From assembly GCF_000763375.1 (NCBI RefSeq), contig NZ_JPSY01000003.1, forward strand, positions 124,001 through 188,000: 64,000 nucleotides of DNA, given 5' to 3'. The stretch is from Microbacterium profundi (lineage in GTDB: Bacteria; Actinomycetota; Actinomycetes; Actinomycetales; Microbacteriaceae). The position numbers were made by a program, and so were the translations under genes. The first letter of the stretch is position 1; each line of letters starts with the position of its first letter. The notes beneath the pieces are model-generated. The model was not told where the DNA came from. It saw only the letters and a list, made by a program, of their open reading frames with translations, and made no database searches. Positions 17,575-28,080 of the stretch are shown here, in pieces.

Positions 17575-18564
17575 CTACGCGTCGGCGCGTGCGCGTTCGC
17601 GCAGCTCGAGCACGCGGTTGTCCCGAGCGATGATCTGCGGCTCCTTCTCGCGGAACAGCGAGTACAGCGGCGCGGCCACGAACAGCGTCGAGTATGTGGC
17701 GACGAGGATGCCGACGAAGATCGACAGCGAGATGTCGGTGAGGGTCTCCGCGCCGAGCCAGAACGACCCGATGAACAGGATCGCCCCGACGGGGAGCGCC
17801 GCGACGATCGAGGTGTTGATCGACCGGATCAGTGTCTGGTTGACAGCCAGGTTGACGGCCTCGCCGAAGGTACGGGACGAGTTCTCGCCGTCCTCCGTCG
17901 TGTTCTCCCTGATCTTGTCGAACACCACAGTCGTGTCGTAGAGCGAATACGCGAGGATCGTGAGGAAGCCGATCACCGCCGCCGGCGAGATCTCGAAACC
18001 GGCAAGCGCGTACACGCCGACGGTGATGACGAGAACGTCGAGCAGACCGAGGATCGCCGCTGCCGACATCTTCCAGGTGCGGAAATAGATCGCGAGGATC
18101 AGGAACGTCAGCGCGAGGAAGATCGCGAGGCCCCAGAGCGACTGCCTGGTGACGCTCTCACCCCAGACCGGACCGATGAACGAGGAGGTGACCTCTTCGG
18201 CGGGAACGTCGTATGCCTCTGCCAGGGCGCCGGCGACGCTCTGCGTCTCCTCCGGGCTCATCTGCGAGGTCTGCACACGCACATCCGTGCCGTTCACGAT
18301 GGCGACCTTGGCTGCGGCTTCGGGAACCACGGAGCGGACGGCACCCGAGGCGATCGACTGGTCGGTGCTGTCCGGTGCGAGCACCGTGAACTGCGAACCG
18401 CCCGTGAACTCGATCGAGAACTGCACCGGGCGCAGAAGCGGGACGAGAGCGGATGCGACGACGAGAGCGATCGCGATCACGAACCACAAGCGCCGGCGGC
18501 CGACGAACGGGAACGAGGTCTTCCCGCTGTAGAGGTTGTTGCCGAATTCATCCATGGAGGCCAT
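17575..18564 (-). CDS. secF: protein translocase subunit SecF
   Basis: 329 residues. With SecD and YajC it forms the accessory Sec complex that uses the proton gradient to aid protein export. It has an N-terminal membrane segment (LWFVIAIALVVASALVPLL), the SecF motif FSIEFTGGSQF, and the conserved TYSTLFVAAPLYSLF near the end; five further membrane helices lie between. The ATG overlaps the secD stop (ATGA), so the longer upstream frame is rejected. The C-terminal tail is basic/acidic and cytoplasmic. Confidence 0.94.
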   Translation of the reverse strand: MASMDEFGNNLYSGKTSFPFVGRRRLWFVIAIALVVASALVPLLRPVQFSIEFTGGSQFTVLAPDSTDQSIASGAVRSVVPEAAAKVAIVNGTDVRVQTSQMSPEETQSVAGALAEAYDVPAEEVTSSFIGPVWGESVTRQSLWGLAIFLALTFLILAIYFRTWKMSAAAILGLLDVLVITVGVYALAGFEISPAAVIGFLTILAYSLYDTTVVFDKIRENTTEDGENSSRTFGEAVNLAVNQTLIRSINTSIVAALPVGAILFIGSFWLGAETLTDISLSIFVGILVATYSTLFVAAPLYSLFREKEPQIIARDNRVLELRERARADA

Positions 18565-20291
18565 CAGCGCTCTCCCTCGCTTCCGGCGTCGGTGGATCTG
18601 TCGCCGGCCAGCGCCTCTGCGCGCTTGCGCTCTGCGATGGTCTGACGGCGTTCTGCTTCTGCGCGTGAACGGCTGTTCCTGGCAGCGCGTCCGACGGTCG
18701 CCGACGTGACCTGACGGTACTGCGTGCGTGTGCGGTACACCGCGCCGAGCGCGTCGGGGTCGAGGCCGGACAGCTTGTGACCGCCCCCGAAGAACCGTGT
18801 TCGAGCCAGCAACTGCATCACTGGGTGCGTGAAGATCACGAAGATGAACACGTCGATCAGCGTCGTGAGACCCAGGGTGAAGGCGAACCCCTTCACGGTG
18901 GAATCGGCGAGGATGTAGAGCACCACGGCGGCGAGGATGTTGATCGACTTCGAGATGTAGATGGTTCTCTTCGCGCGACCCCATCCGTCCTCGACTGCAC
19001 CGGTGATCGACTTGCCGTCACGCAGTTCGTCACGGATGCGCTCGAAGTAGACGATGAACGAGTCGGCCGTGAAACCGATCGACACGATCAGACCCGCGAC
19101 GCCGGCGAGCGACAGGCGGAAGCCGAGCCGCCAGGCCAGGATGCACACGATGATGTAGGTCAGAATGCCCATCACCGCGATGGACGCGATGATCACCGAG
19201 CCGAGCGCACGGTAGCTGAGCAGCGAGTAGAGCGCGACGAGCGCGAGGCCGATGAGGCCGGCGATCAGACCGATCTGCAGCTGCTGCGTGCCGAGCGTCG
19301 CGGAGACCGTGTCGGAGCTCTCGGTCGTGAAGCTGAGCGGCAGTGCGCCGTACTTGAGCTGGTCGGCGAGCGTTTCCGCCGTCTCCTGAGTGAACGAACC
19401 CGAGATGCTGGGCTTGCCGTTCAGGATCTGGGCGTTCATCTGCGGTGCGGAGATGACCTTGCCGTCCAGCACGAACGCGAACTGGTCTCGGGGGCTGAGT
19501 CCGTCGAGCTGGTTCTGGTAGAGCCGCTGGCTGATCTTGCCGAAGACGTCGGTGCCGTTGCCGTCGAGTACGAGGTTCACAGTCCACGCGCCCGAGTCGG
19601 GCGCGCGTCCGCTGGTCGCGTCGTCGATGGCGTCGCCGGAGAGCTCCATCGGGCCGAGGATGTACTTCACGGCCCCGGTGTCGTCGCATGTGATCAGCGG
19701 CTCGTCCTCGGACGCGTCCGCCGCGGTGTTCTCGGGATCTGCGCAGTCGAAGGCGAGGAACTCGGACTGCAGTCTCTCCGTGACCCACGCCATGTCGCTG
19801 CCGTCGGTCGGCTCTGCGGTCGGAACGTCGTTGGCGCTGGGATCCGGCGACGGGTACGGCGTGGCGTTGCCGTCTTCGCCGACGAACTCGGTCGCGGGAT
19901 CTCCCACGTAGATGACGGAGCGGAACTCGAGTTGTGCGCTCGCCTGGATCCGCGCTCGTGTCTCGTCGTCGGCCGTGCCGGGGATCTGGACGACGATGTT
20001 GCGTCCGCCCTCAGTCGTGACGTCGGCCTCGGCGACGCCCGCGGCGTCGACGCGCTGGCGGATGATCGCCGCGGCCTGGTCGAGCTGCTCCTGCGTGGGA
20101 TCAGCTCCGTCTTCTGTCACCGCGCCGAGCACGATCTGGGTGCCGCCTTGGAGATCGAGCGCGAGCTCAGGAGCCCAGGAACTCTTCCCGAGCATGACAC
20201 CGATCGTGTTCACGCCGAAGAGCGCCGCAGTCACGATCAGAAGGCTGAGAAGAACCTTCCAGGCGTGACGGACTGGAGAAGAAGATGCCAC
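18564..20291 (-). CDS. secD: protein translocase subunit SecD
   Basis: 575 residues. N-terminal membrane helix (LLSLLIVTAALFGVNTIGV), then LDLQGGTQIVLGA, the SecD signature. A large periplasmic P1 head follows with an actinobacterial Asp/Ser/Pro-rich insertion around residues 130-200. Five C-terminal helices include ASIAVMGILTYIIVCILAW and the motif GFTADSFIVYFERIRDE. The cytoplasmic tail is rich in Arg/Ala. GTG start. It is upstream of secF with a 4-base overlap and downstream of yajC. Confidence 0.94.
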   Translation of the reverse strand: MASSSPVRHAWKVLLSLLIVTAALFGVNTIGVMLGKSSWAPELALDLQGGTQIVLGAVTEDGADPTQEQLDQAAAIIRQRVDAAGVAEADVTTEGGRNIVVQIPGTADDETRARIQASAQLEFRSVIYVGDPATEFVGEDGNATPYPSPDPSANDVPTAEPTDGSDMAWVTERLQSEFLAFDCADPENTAADASEDEPLITCDDTGAVKYILGPMELSGDAIDDATSGRAPDSGAWTVNLVLDGNGTDVFGKISQRLYQNQLDGLSPRDQFAFVLDGKVISAPQMNAQILNGKPSISGSFTQETAETLADQLKYGALPLSFTTESSDTVSATLGTQQLQIGLIAGLIGLALVALYSLLSYRALGSVIIASIAVMGILTYIIVCILAWRLGFRLSLAGVAGLIVSIGFTADSFIVYFERIRDELRDGKSITGAVEDGWGRAKRTIYISKSINILAAVVLYILADSTVKGFAFTLGLTTLIDVFIFVIFTHPVMQLLARTRFFGGGHKLSGLDPDALGAVYRTRTQYRQVTSATVGRAARNSRSRAEAERRQTIAERKRAEALAGDRSTDAGSEGER

Positions 20292-20334
20292 GTACGTTCA
20301 GCTTTCTACGATGCCGGGCGGGCGAGGCGAGGGT

Positions 20335-20745
20335 CTACTTGCCGTCGGAGTCGCGATCCAGGCGGGCCCGGGTCTCCTCCGGGGTCTCGAGCGAGGGCTG
20401 AGACTCGTCGACGATGACGGGTGCATCATCGACAGCATCCGACTCGGCGTCGTCGTCGGTCTCGATGACCACGTCCTTCGGCTCGACGATGCGGAGGATC
20501 GCCTGGCTGTGCACCTCGATGATGGTACCGGGCGCGATCTCCACGAGGGCGGGCGAGTCGAGGTCTTCCGCGTCGTAGGCGACGATGGTTCCGTAGATTC
20601 CGCCCTGCATCAGAACCTTGACGCCGGGGACCGTCTTGGTGGCCTTCTCCTCCTGATCGGCCTTCAGCTGCTTCTGACGCTTGCGCGTGTTGAGGAACAT
20701 GAAGACGAGGAGAACTGCGAGGAGTCCGAAGAGGACGATTTCCAT
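20335..20745 (-). CDS. yajC: preprotein translocase subunit YajC
   Basis: 136 residues. One N-terminal membrane helix (MEIVLFGLLAVLLVFMFLNT) is followed by the YajC motif RKRQKQLKADQEEKATKTVPGVKVLMQGGIYG. The acidic C-terminal tail of about 40 residues is typical of actinobacteria. It precedes secD on the same strand, matching its role in the SecDF-YajC complex. Confidence 0.92.
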   Translation of the reverse strand: MEIVLFGLLAVLLVFMFLNTRKRQKQLKADQEEKATKTVPGVKVLMQGGIYGTIVAYDAEDLDSPALVEIAPGTIIEVHSQAILRIVEPKDVVIETDDDAESDAVDDAPVIVDESQPSLETPEETRARLDRDSDGK

Positions 20746-20814
20746 CAGGCGAAGCCTTTCAAAGAGCGCACGCCATCGAAGGACGCGCAGAGGGTCGGGG
20801 GAAGCCTCCAGCGA

Positions 20815-21855
20815 TTATAGATCATTGAACAATGCGGCAGTCTCCGGATGCTGCAGTCCGAGGTGTTCGTAGGCCTCCGGCATCGCCACACGACCCCGCG
20901 GAGTGCGGCCCAGGAACCCGATCCGCACGAGGAATGGCTCGACGACGCTCTCGACGGTCTCGGCTTCCTCACCGACCGCGACGGCAAGAGTGCTGAGGCC
21001 GACCGGACCACCGCGGAACCTGCGCACGAGCGTGTCGAGCACCGCACGATCGAGGCGATCGAGGCCGATCGGATCGACGTCGTACAGCTCGAGAGCGGCC
21101 CGCACCTCGGCGATCGAGGCGGAACCGTGCTCGCCGTGGACGAGGGCGTAGTCGCGCACACGGCGCAGCAGACGGTTGGCGATGCGGGGTGTTCCCCGTG
21201 AACGGCGTGCGATTTCCGCACGTGCGTCGCCGGGCATCGACACGCCGAGCATGCCGGACGATCGAAGGATGACCTTCTCGAGGTCGCTGTCGTCGTAGAA
21301 CTCGAGGTGACCGGTGAACCCGAATCGGTCACGCAGCGGGTTGGGGAGCAGTCCGGAGCGCGTCGTGGCGCCGACGAGCGTGAACGGTGCCAGATCGAGC
21401 GGGATGCTGGTGGCGCCAGCGCCCTTTCCGACCATGATGTCGATGCGGAAGTCCTCCATCGCGAGATACAGCATCTCCTCCGCGGAACGCGCCATGCGGT
21501 GGATCTCGTCGATGAACAGCACCTCGCCGGGCACCAGGCTGGACAGCAGCGCGGCAAGGTCGCCGGCGTGCTGGATGGCGGGACCACTGGAGAGGCGCAA
21601 GGGACGCTCGCTCTCGTGCGCGACGATCATCGCGAGCGTCGTCTTTCCGAGTCCTGGCGGACCCGCGAGGAGAATATGGTCGGGTGAGCGGTTCTGGATC
21701 CGCGCAGCATCGAGCAGCAGCTGCAGCTGACCGCGCACCTTCGGCTGTCCTATGAACTCTCCGAGACTGCCGGGGCGCAGGGCGCCTTCGATCGCGAGCT
21801 CCGCCTCGTCGATGGGCTCGGCGCTCCTGCCTTCCGGCGAGCCTTCGTCAACCAC
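20815..21855 (-). CDS. ruvB: Holliday junction branch migration ATPase RuvB
   Basis: 346 residues from the GTG. Motor of the RuvABC resolvasome. Walker A is [17 protein letters not shown]; Walker B is [10 protein letters not shown]; sensor 1 is [13 protein letters not shown]; the winged-helix end has [18 protein letters not shown]. The chosen GTG (VVDEGSPEG) has AGGAG 6 bases upstream and overlaps the ruvA 3' end. A longer frame into ruvA is not credible. Confidence 0.95.
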   Translation of the reverse strand: MVDEGSPEGRSAEPIDEAELAIEGALRPGSLGEFIGQPKVRGQLQLLLDAARIQNRSPDHILLAGPPGLGKTTLAMIVAHESERPLRLSSGPAIQHAGDLAALLSSLVPGEVLFIDEIHRMARSAEEMLYLAMEDFRIDIMVGKGAGATSIPLDLAPFTLVGATTRSGLLPNPLRDRFGFTGHLEFYDDSDLEKVILRSSGMLGVSMPGDARAEIARRSRGTPRIANRLLRRVRDYALVHGEHGSASIAEVRAALELYDVDPIGLDRLDRAVLDTLVRRFRGGPVGLSTLAVAVGEEAETVESVVEPFLVRIGFLGRTPRGRVAMPEAYEHLGLQHPETAALFNDL

Positions 21856-22471
21856 GTGGTGCTCCTGCCTTCGCCGGGCCGAGCGCGGCCAGGGCCTGCC
21901 GCAGCAGCGCCGACACCGACCGGCGGTCGGCATCGCTCGCCGACTCAGCTGTCTCCGTCGCTGCTTCGTTCGCGACCTTCTCCGACCAGCCGAGCCCGAC
22001 CAGAGCCGCGGTCACCTGCGCGACGACGTCCGTTCCTGTCGCGGAGCGAGCATCGGCCGCGCGCGGCGACGGCGCCTTGAGCTTTCCGGAGAGCTGCACG
22101 ACGATGAGCTTCGCGGTCTTCGGGCCGATCCCGGACACGCGTCGAAACGGCGCGTCGTCGTCTTCTGCCACGGCCGTCGCGATCTGGTCGACCGTGAGGT
22201 GTCCGAGCACGCCCAGCGCAGACTTCGGTCCGACGCCCGTGACGCTGAGCAGGTGTCCGAACACCTCCAGCTCGAGGGGTTCCGCGAATCCGAACAGGGT
22301 GAGGGCGTCCTCGCGGACGATCAGGCTGGTGTGCAGGCGCAGTTGCTCGCCGATGCGGCTCGTGTGCGCGAAGTCTCCGGTGACGAAGACGAAGAACCCC
22401 ACGCCGCCGACCTCGATCACGACATGGTCGGCACCTGTGGAGAGCACGGTCCCGTGCAGCGAGGAGATCAT
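21848..22471 (-). CDS. ruvA: Holliday junction DNA-binding protein RuvA
   Basis: 207 residues. Tetrameric junction-binding partner of RuvB. The OB-fold start [21 protein letters not shown], the helix-hairpin-helix [15 protein letters not shown] and [15 protein letters not shown], and a C-terminal RuvB-binding domain ([18 protein letters not shown]) are all present. TAGGCT lies exactly 6 bases before the ATG, suggesting a promoter of its own with a leaderless start inside the ruvCAB cluster. Confidence 0.95.
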   Translation of the reverse strand: MISSLHGTVLSTGADHVVIEVGGVGFFVFVTGDFAHTSRIGEQLRLHTSLIVREDALTLFGFAEPLELEVFGHLLSVTGVGPKSALGVLGHLTVDQIATAVAEDDDAPFRRVSGIGPKTAKLIVVQLSGKLKAPSPRAADARSATGTDVVAQVTAALVGLGWSEKVANEAATETAESASDADRRSVSALLRQALAALGPAKAGAPRG

Positions 22472-22480
22472 TCTCCCAGC

Positions 22481-23065
22481 CTACGAGCCTGATCGTATGT
22501 ATGTTCGAGCGACACGCTCAGCATCCGCCCACGCGCGCTGCGCCGGCGTCAGGGTTTCAGCCGTACCTGGTACTGCACCGGCCCTGCGCCAGGCGTGACA
22601 GAGGGCGATCGCGAGGGCATCGGCCGCGTCGGCGGGCTGCGGCGGAGCGTCGAGGCGCAGGATGCGGGCGATCATCGCCTGCACCTGCTTCTTGTCCGCC
22701 GAGCCGTAGCCGGTGACGGCGGCCTTCACCTCGCTGGGTGTGTGGGTCGCGGCGGGCAGGCCCGCTTCCGCGGCGAGCAGCAGTGCGACGCCGCTCGCCT
22801 GCGCCGTCGCCATCACGGTGTGGCTGTTGTGCTGTGCGAAGACACGCTCGACGGCGACGGCATCCGGTCGGTGCTGCTCGAGGGCGGACCTGATCCCGGC
22901 GGCTATCGCGGCGAGGCGGTCGCCGATCGGCATCTCCGGAGGCGTGCGGATGACGCCGACGTGCACGAGGGTGCCGCGGCGCGAGCGATCGACGTCGACG
23001 ATGCCGACGCCGCACCGGGTGAGACCGGGGTCGATGCCGAGCACGCGCAGAGAGGAAGCCGCCAC
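22481..23065 (-). CDS. ruvC: crossover junction endodeoxyribonuclease RuvC
   Basis: 194 residues. Resolves Holliday junctions. The four acidic catalytic positions are visible: D in [16 protein letters not shown] in [15 protein letters not shown], and the late [14 protein letters not shown] pair. The GTG start has GGGAGG directly upstream, and TAGCCT sits 6 bases before it. It is the first gene of ruvCAB, immediately downstream of yebC, as usual. Confidence 0.94.
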   Translation of the reverse strand: MAASSLRVLGIDPGLTRCGVGIVDVDRSRRGTLVHVGVIRTPPEMPIGDRLAAIAAGIRSALEQHRPDAVAVERVFAQHNSHTVMATAQASGVALLLAAEAGLPAATHTPSEVKAAVTGYGSADKKQVQAMIARILRLDAPPQPADAADALAIALCHAWRRAGAVPGTAETLTPAQRAWADAERVARTYIRSGS

Positions 23066-23112
23066 CCTCCCAGGCTAAGCGCCTCGAGGTGTGGCGGCTT
23101 GCGCGGCGCGCC

Positions 23113-23871
23113 TTACTCGTCGTTCTCGAGTTCGGCCTGCACCTGCGCGGTCAGGTCGAAGTTGCTGTAGACGTTCTGCACGTCCTCGCTGTCTTCGAGC
23201 GCATCGATGAGGCGGAAGATCTTCCGTGCGGTGTCGGCGTCGATCTCGACCTTGAGGTTCGGCACGAACTCGACGTCGGCGGACTCGTAGTCGATGCCCG
23301 CATCCTGCAGCGCGGTGCGAACGGTCACGAGGTCGGATGCGTCGGTGATGACCTCGAAGCCCTCGGCGTGCGGCTCGATCTCCTCGGCGCCGGCCTCGAG
23401 CGCCGCCATCATGACATCATCCTCGGACGTACCTTCGGAGCCGACGACGATGACGCCCTTGCGGGTGAAGTTGTAGGCGACGCTGCCAGGGTCCGCCAGG
23501 GTGCCGCCGTTGCGGCTGAGAGTGGTGCGAACCTCGGCGGCCGCACGGTTCTTGTTGTCGGTGAGGCACTCGATCATCAGAGCCACGCCGTTGGCGCCGT
23601 AGCCCTCGTACATGATCGAGAGGTACTCGATCGATTCGCCGCCGATGCCTGCGCCGCGCTTGACCGCGCGGTCGATGTTGTCCTTCGGGACGGACATCTT
23701 CTTCGCCTTGAACACGGCGTCGAACAGCGTCGGGTTGCCGGCCATATCGGCGCCGCCGAGCTTCGCCGCGACCTCGATGTTCTTGATGAGCTTGGCCCAT
23801 GACTTCGCGCGCCTGGAGTCGATGACCGCCTTCTTGTGCTTGGTCGTCGCCCACTTGGAATGCCCGGACAT
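23113..23871 (-). CDS. YebC/PmpR family regulatory or translation factor
   Basis: 252 residues starting with the family signature [21 protein letters not shown]. Other markers are [40 protein letters not shown] and [16 protein letters not shown]. The family is described both as DNA-binding regulators and as ribosome-associated factors relieving stalling. The longer upstream frame is discarded because the signature starts at the ATG. Gene order yebC-ruvC is conserved. Confidence 0.95.
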   Translation of the reverse strand: MSGHSKWATTKHKKAVIDSRRAKSWAKLIKNIEVAAKLGGADMAGNPTLFDAVFKAKKMSVPKDNIDRAVKRGAGIGGESIEYLSIMYEGYGANGVALMIECLTDNKNRAAAEVRTTLSRNGGTLADPGSVAYNFTRKGVIVVGSEGTSEDDVMMAALEAGAEEIEPHAEGFEVITDASDLVTVRTALQDAGIDYESADVEFVPNLKVEIDADTARKIFRLIDALEDSEDVQNVYSNFDLTAQVQAELENDE

Positions 23872-24004
23872 ATGTCTCCGCTCGTCGTATCCGCCCTGCT
23901 GACATCGCAGCGCGTCGTCCATTCTAAAAGATTCCGCCCGCGTCGTGTCACACCACGGGTCCAGAACCGCGGAGGTCTCGACGCACGTGTCAGCAGGAAT
24001 CACA

Positions 24005-24059
24005 CCTGTCAGCCGAAAACGCGGTGTTTCGGCCGACATCCGTCATCTGCGCTGACAGG
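24005..24059 (-). terminator. nested inverted repeats after pdxT
   Basis: An inner repeat, GCCGAAA (24012-24018) with TTTCGGC (24027-24033), lies inside an outer pair, CCTGTCAG (24005-24012) with CTGACAGG (24052-24059). It follows the pdxT stop and precedes yebC, so it probably ends the pdxST transcript. Confidence 0.5.
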
Positions 24060-24067
24060 CGTGCGGG

Positions 24068-24661
24068 TCAACGAGCATGTACGGCCGCAAGGAAGCGCTC
24101 GTGGAAGCGCGTCTCCCCGGTGATCTCGGGGTGGAAGCTGATGCCGAGCAGCGCACCCTGCTCGACCGCGACGACTCGGCCGTCGTCCAGGCCGGCCAGC
24201 ACTGCGGCTTCCGGCCCGACGTGCTCGATGACAGGCCCTCGGATGAATGCCGCACGCACCTGTTCGGGCCCGAGCGCCGGCACGTCCAGGACAGCTTCGA
24301 ACGACTCGACCTGCCGTCCGAAGGCGTTCCGGCGCACCACGACGTCGAGCCCGCCGAACGACTCCTGACCGTCGATCGCATCCACGAGACTGTCGGCGAG
24401 CATGATGAGGCCGGCGCACGTGCCGAGCATCGGCATCCCATCGCGAATCGCTTCGCGAATCGGATGCTGCAGACCGAACAGCCGCGACAGCTTGTCGATC
24501 ACGCTCGACTCGCCGCCGGGGATCACGAGGCCTGAGACCTGCGCGAGCTCCTCGGGGCGGCGCACGCGGACGACGTCCACCCCGAGGTCGCGCAGAACCC
24601 GCTCGTGCTCTCGCACGTCGCCCTGCAGCGCCAGGACGCCGACGGTGGGGTTACCAGCCAC
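24068..24661 (-). CDS. pdxT: pyridoxal 5'-phosphate synthase glutaminase subunit PdxT
   Basis: 197 residues. Hydrolyses glutamine and feeds ammonia to PdxS for PLP synthesis. It has the class I amidotransferase triad: [12 protein letters not shown], the nucleophile in [12 protein letters not shown], and the final His/Glu in [15 protein letters not shown]. The GTG start overlaps the pdxS 3' end by 11 bases; a longer frame starts deep inside pdxS and is rejected. Confidence 0.95.
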   Translation of the reverse strand: MAGNPTVGVLALQGDVREHERVLRDLGVDVVRVRRPEELAQVSGLVIPGGESSVIDKLSRLFGLQHPIREAIRDGMPMLGTCAGLIMLADSLVDAIDGQESFGGLDVVVRRNAFGRQVESFEAVLDVPALGPEQVRAAFIRGPVIEHVGPEAAVLAGLDDGRVVAVEQGALLGISFHPEITGETRFHERFLAAVHAR

Positions 24662-25568
24662 GCTCGGAGAGTCGGTGCGGTGCCGGGAGGTCGGCGACGT
24701 TGATCCCGACCATGGCTTCACCCAGTCCGCGCGAGACCTCGGCGACGACCTTGGGATCGTCGTAGAACGTCGTGGCCTTCACGATCGCGGCGGCACGCTC
24801 CGCCGGGTTGCCCGACTTGAAGATCCCGGAGCCGACGAACACGCCGTCCGCACCGAGCTGCATCATCATCGCGGCATCCGCCGGAGTGGCGACGCCGCCG
24901 GCGACGAACAGCACGACGGGGAGCTTCCCGGTCTCGGCGATCTCGGCGACGAGTTCGTAGGGCGCCTGCAGCTCCTTCGCGGCGACGAACAGCTCGTCCT
25001 TGGGCAGTGCGGTGAGCGCAGCGATCTCGCCGCGGATCTTGCGGATGTGCTTCACGGCCTCTGAGATGTCTCCGGTGCCGGCCTCGCCCTTGGAGCGGAT
25101 CATCGCCGCACCCTCGTTGATGCGCCGCAGCGCCTCGCCCAGGTTGGTCGCGCCGCAGACGAAGGGAACCTTGAAGCCGAACTTGTCGATGTGGTTCACG
25201 TAGTCGGCTGGCGAGAGCACCTCGGACTCGTCGATGTAGTCGACGCCCAGCTCCTGCAGCACCTGCGCCTCGACGAAGTGTCCGATGCGCGCCTTAGCCA
25301 TGACCGGGATGGAGACGGTCTCGATGATGCTGTCGATCATGTCCGGGTCGCTCATGCGCGAGACGCCGCCCTGCGCACGGATGTCGGCGGGGACGCGCTC
25401 GAGCGCCATGACGGCGACGGCGCCTGCGTCTTCGGCGATCTTGGCCTGATCTGCCGTGACCACGTCCATGATGACGCCGCCCTTGAGCATCTCGGCGAGA
25501 CCGCGCTTGACGCGCGATGACCCTGTCGTGGGATTCTGGCCGGTGGTGGGATTCTGGTCTGCAGCCAT
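24651..25568 (-). CDS. pdxS: pyridoxal 5'-phosphate synthase lyase subunit PdxS
   Basis: 305 residues. Condenses ribose 5-phosphate and glyceraldehyde 3-phosphate with ammonia to PLP. Conserved stretches are [50 protein letters not shown] and [17 protein letters not shown]. The first 18 residues include a near-repeat [12 protein letters not shown] not needed for activity. The ATG precedes the family start; upstream codons to 25889 have no homology. Its start faces pdxR 81 bp away, consistent with MocR-type control. Confidence 0.96.
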   Translation of the reverse strand: MAADQNPTTGQNPTTGSSRVKRGLAEMLKGGVIMDVVTADQAKIAEDAGAVAVMALERVPADIRAQGGVSRMSDPDMIDSIIETVSIPVMAKARIGHFVEAQVLQELGVDYIDESEVLSPADYVNHIDKFGFKVPFVCGATNLGEALRRINEGAAMIRSKGEAGTGDISEAVKHIRKIRGEIAALTALPKDELFVAAKELQAPYELVAEIAETGKLPVVLFVAGGVATPADAAMMMQLGADGVFVGSGIFKSGNPAERAAAIVKATTFYDDPKVVAEVSRGLGEAMVGINVADLPAPHRLSERGW

Positions 25569-25649
25569 GAGCTGTTCCTTCCGGGTATCCAAACGTGCAC
25601 TTTGATCTATGCCAAAAGATACCACCGCTCGAGCGCCCCGTAGACTCGC

Positions 25650-26972
25650 ATGTCGAGGGGTGACATGAATGACCAGATCACGGGTGCCACGGCATCCGAC
25701 ATCGCGACGAGCGTGCGCGAACTGCGTGACCGCGGCGTGCTGCGTCCCGGTGCCGCGCTCCCGCCGGTGCGCGAGCTCGCAGCACGTCTCGGGGTGAACC
25801 GCAACACCACCGTCGCGGCGTACCGGCAACTGGCGCAGGCGGGTCTCGTCGTCAGCCGTGGACGGGCGGGCACCATGCTCGTCGAACACGACGCGGTCGC
25901 GCAGGAGGGCTACGCCGCCGACACCGTGCTGCGCGATGTCGGCACCGGCAACCCCGACCCTCGGCTGATTCCCGACCCCACCCCTGTGCTGGCGACGGTC
26001 ACCGGGCGTCCTGTCCTGTACGGCGAACCTGTGATCGACACCGGACTCGAGGCGTGGTCACGCGAGTGGATCTCCCCCGACCTCCCGGCGCCCGACTTCC
26101 GCATCACGATCACCAGCGGAGCGGTGGATGCTGTCGAGCGCCTTCTCGCGCAGGCGCTGATGCGCGATGACGCAGTGGCTCTCGAAGACCCGTGCTTCCT
26201 CGCGAGCATCCACACGGTCCGTCTCGGCGGTTACCGTGCGGTCCCGGTGGCGGTGGACGACGAGGGGATGACGGTCGACGCACTGCGCGCGGCGCTCGAC
26301 GCCGGGGTCAGGGCGATCATCTGCACACCGCGAGCGCAGAACCCGACCGGGGTGAGCCTCTCCCCCGCACGCGCCGCGGCGTTGCGGGAACTGCTGGCCG
26401 AGCATCCGTACGTCCTGATCATCGAGGACGACCACTTCTCGATGCTCTCCTCCCGTGGGTATGAGAGCCTGATTGGCCCTGATCACAAGCGCTTCGCGCT
26501 GTTGCGGTCGGTGTCGAAGTTCCTGGGTCCGGACATGTGCCTCGCGGTCGCGGCGACGGATCCGGAGACCGCCGAGCGGCTCGCCATGCGGCTGAGCCCC
26601 GGCACGACCTGGGTGAGCCACCTGCTGCAGCGCCTGACGCTGGGACTGCTCGAAGACAGCGGCGTGCGCACAGCGATCCGAGCCGCGGGCACGCACTACG
26701 CCGAACGCAACGCCGCGTTCGCGGAGCAGCTGCGCGCACACGGTATCGAGACCCGCTACGTGGACGGAATGAATCTCTGGGTCGAACTGCCGATCCCCGC
26801 GCAGATCGTTTCGGAGCGGCTGATGCGTCGTGGCTGGCTGGTGCGGACCGGTGACGGATTCTCGCTCACGAACGCGGACACGCCGTCACATCATCTGCGG
26901 CTCACCGTGCACGATCTGACAGACGATGACGCGGCGCAGCTCGTCGAGGACATCGCCGGCGCGGTGCGCTGA
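25650..26972 (+). CDS. pdxR: MocR/PdxR-type GntR regulator with aminotransferase domain
   Basis: 440 residues from the first ATG; MNDQITG at 25665 is an alternative start. The N-terminal winged helix of GntR type is seen in [39 protein letters not shown]. The C-terminal part is a class I aminotransferase fold. It has [14 protein letters not shown], where the D-x-D/H motif is kept, and [17 protein letters not shown], with the PLP lysine. The family senses PLP and controls pdxST, here directly divergent. TAGACT lies 3 bases before the first ATG. Confidence 0.9.
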   Translation: MSRGDMNDQITGATASDIATSVRELRDRGVLRPGAALPPVRELAARLGVNRNTTVAAYRQLAQAGLVVSRGRAGTMLVEHDAVAQEGYAADTVLRDVGTGNPDPRLIPDPTPVLATVTGRPVLYGEPVIDTGLEAWSREWISPDLPAPDFRITITSGAVDAVERLLAQALMRDDAVALEDPCFLASIHTVRLGGYRAVPVAVDDEGMTVDALRAALDAGVRAIICTPRAQNPTGVSLSPARAAALRELLAEHPYVLIIEDDHFSMLSSRGYESLIGPDHKRFALLRSVSKFLGPDMCLAVAATDPETAERLAMRLSPGTTWVSHLLQRLTLGLLEDSGVRTAIRAAGTHYAERNAAFAEQLRAHGIETRYVDGMNLWVELPIPAQIVSERLMRRGWLVRTGDGFSLTNADTPSHHLRLTVHDLTDDDAAQLVEDIAGAVR

Positions 26973-27011
26973 GGTGCGCGTGGCGGCATCGAGCAGTGAG
27001 AAGATCGAAGG

Positions 27012-27863
27012 ATGAAGATCCTCTCGATCCAGTCAGCTGTCGCCTACGGCCACGTCGGCAACTCCGCCGCGGTGTTCCCCCTGCAGCGCATCGGCGTCGA
27101 CGTGCTTCCCGTGTACACGGTCAATTTCTCGAACCACACCGGTTACGGCGCATGGCGCGGGCCGATGATCGATCCGAGCGACGTCGCCGACGTCATCACG
27201 GGGATCGAGGAGCGCGGTGCCTTCGCACAGGTCGACGCGATCCTGTCGGGCTATCAGGGCGGCGAGGGCATCGGCGATGTCATCATCGACGCCGTCGCGC
27301 GAGTGAAGGCCGCGAATCCGAACGCGCTCTACGCGTGCGACCCGGTCATGGGCAATGCGAAATCCGGATGCTTCGTCGCGCCGGCGATCCCCGAGCTTCT
27401 GCGCGAGCGCGTCGTACCCGTCGCCGACATCATCACGCCGAACCAGTTCGAGCTGGGCTTCCTCACCGGCACCGATCCCGACACCCTCGAGTCGACCCTC
27501 GCATCGGTCGATGCCGCGCGCGCGATGGGCCCGTCGACGGTGCTCGTCACGAGCGTCGAGCGGCCCGACCGTGAAGAGGGCACGATCGAGATGCTCGCGG
27601 CCGACGATGCCGGAGCCTGGATCGTACAGACGCCCTTCCTGCCGATGAAGGCCAATGGCTCGGGCGACGTGACTGCGGCACTGTTCACGGCCCACTATGT
27701 CTCCACGGGCAGCGCGAAGGTCGCTCTCGAGCGCACCGCGTCGAGCGTATTCGACCTGCTGCAATTGACGCTGGATTCGGGCGACCGCGAGCTGCAGCTC
27801 ATCGAGGCGCAGGAGTCCTACGCGCACCCGAAGATGCAGTTCAGCGCGCGTCAGGTGCGCTGA
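27012..27863 (+). CDS. pdxY: pyridoxal kinase PdxY
   Basis: 283 residues. Phosphorylates pyridoxal in PLP salvage. The ribokinase-like fold is clear: ILSIQSAVAYGHVGNSAAVFPLQ at the start, YACDPVMGN, ADIITPNQFELGFLTG, and the catalytic FLPMKANGSGDVTAALFTA with the general-base Asp in NGSGD. It follows pdxR by 39 bp on the same strand, so PLP sensing, synthesis and salvage are grouped. Confidence 0.94.
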   Translation: MKILSIQSAVAYGHVGNSAAVFPLQRIGVDVLPVYTVNFSNHTGYGAWRGPMIDPSDVADVITGIEERGAFAQVDAILSGYQGGEGIGDVIIDAVARVKAANPNALYACDPVMGNAKSGCFVAPAIPELLRERVVPVADIITPNQFELGFLTGTDPDTLESTLASVDAARAMGPSTVLVTSVERPDREEGTIEMLAADDAGAWIVQTPFLPMKANGSGDVTAALFTAHYVSTGSAKVALERTASSVFDLLQLTLDSGDRELQLIEAQESYAHPKMQFSARQVR

Positions 27864-27879
27864 GCGGATATCCCGCGGG

Positions 27880-28080
27880 TCGTTGAGCGAGCGCAGCGAG
27901 TCGAAGCCTCAGTTCCTGGGCCCAGCCCCGCGGGTCGTTGAGCGAGCGCAGCGAGACGAAACGGGTTGAGCGAGCGCAGCGAGTCGAAGCCTCAGCGAGC
28001 CCAGCGTGACATCCCGCGGGTCGTTGAGCGAGCGCAGCGAGACGAAACGGGTTGAGCGAGCGCAGCGAGTCGAAGCCTCA
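27880..28080 (+). repeat. cluster of five dispersed-type repeats around GTTGAGCGAGCGCAGCGA
   Basis: The 18-base core GTTGAGCGAGCGCAGCGA occurs five times, all in one direction, followed alternately by GTCGAAGCCTCA or GACGAAAC. Copies begin near 27882, 27937, 27965, 28023 and 28051. Two pairs form a composite unit of about 67 bases (about 27927-27993 and 28013-28080). The last copy supplies the stop codon of the HIT gene. Intergenic repeats of this wording are common in Microbacteriaceae. No spacer regularity of a CRISPR is present. Confidence 0.9.

Noticed and set aside
27880..28080. CRISPR array
   Set aside because: The five repeats have irregular spacing, two pairs are part of a larger duplicated unit, and no unique spacers or cas genes exist.
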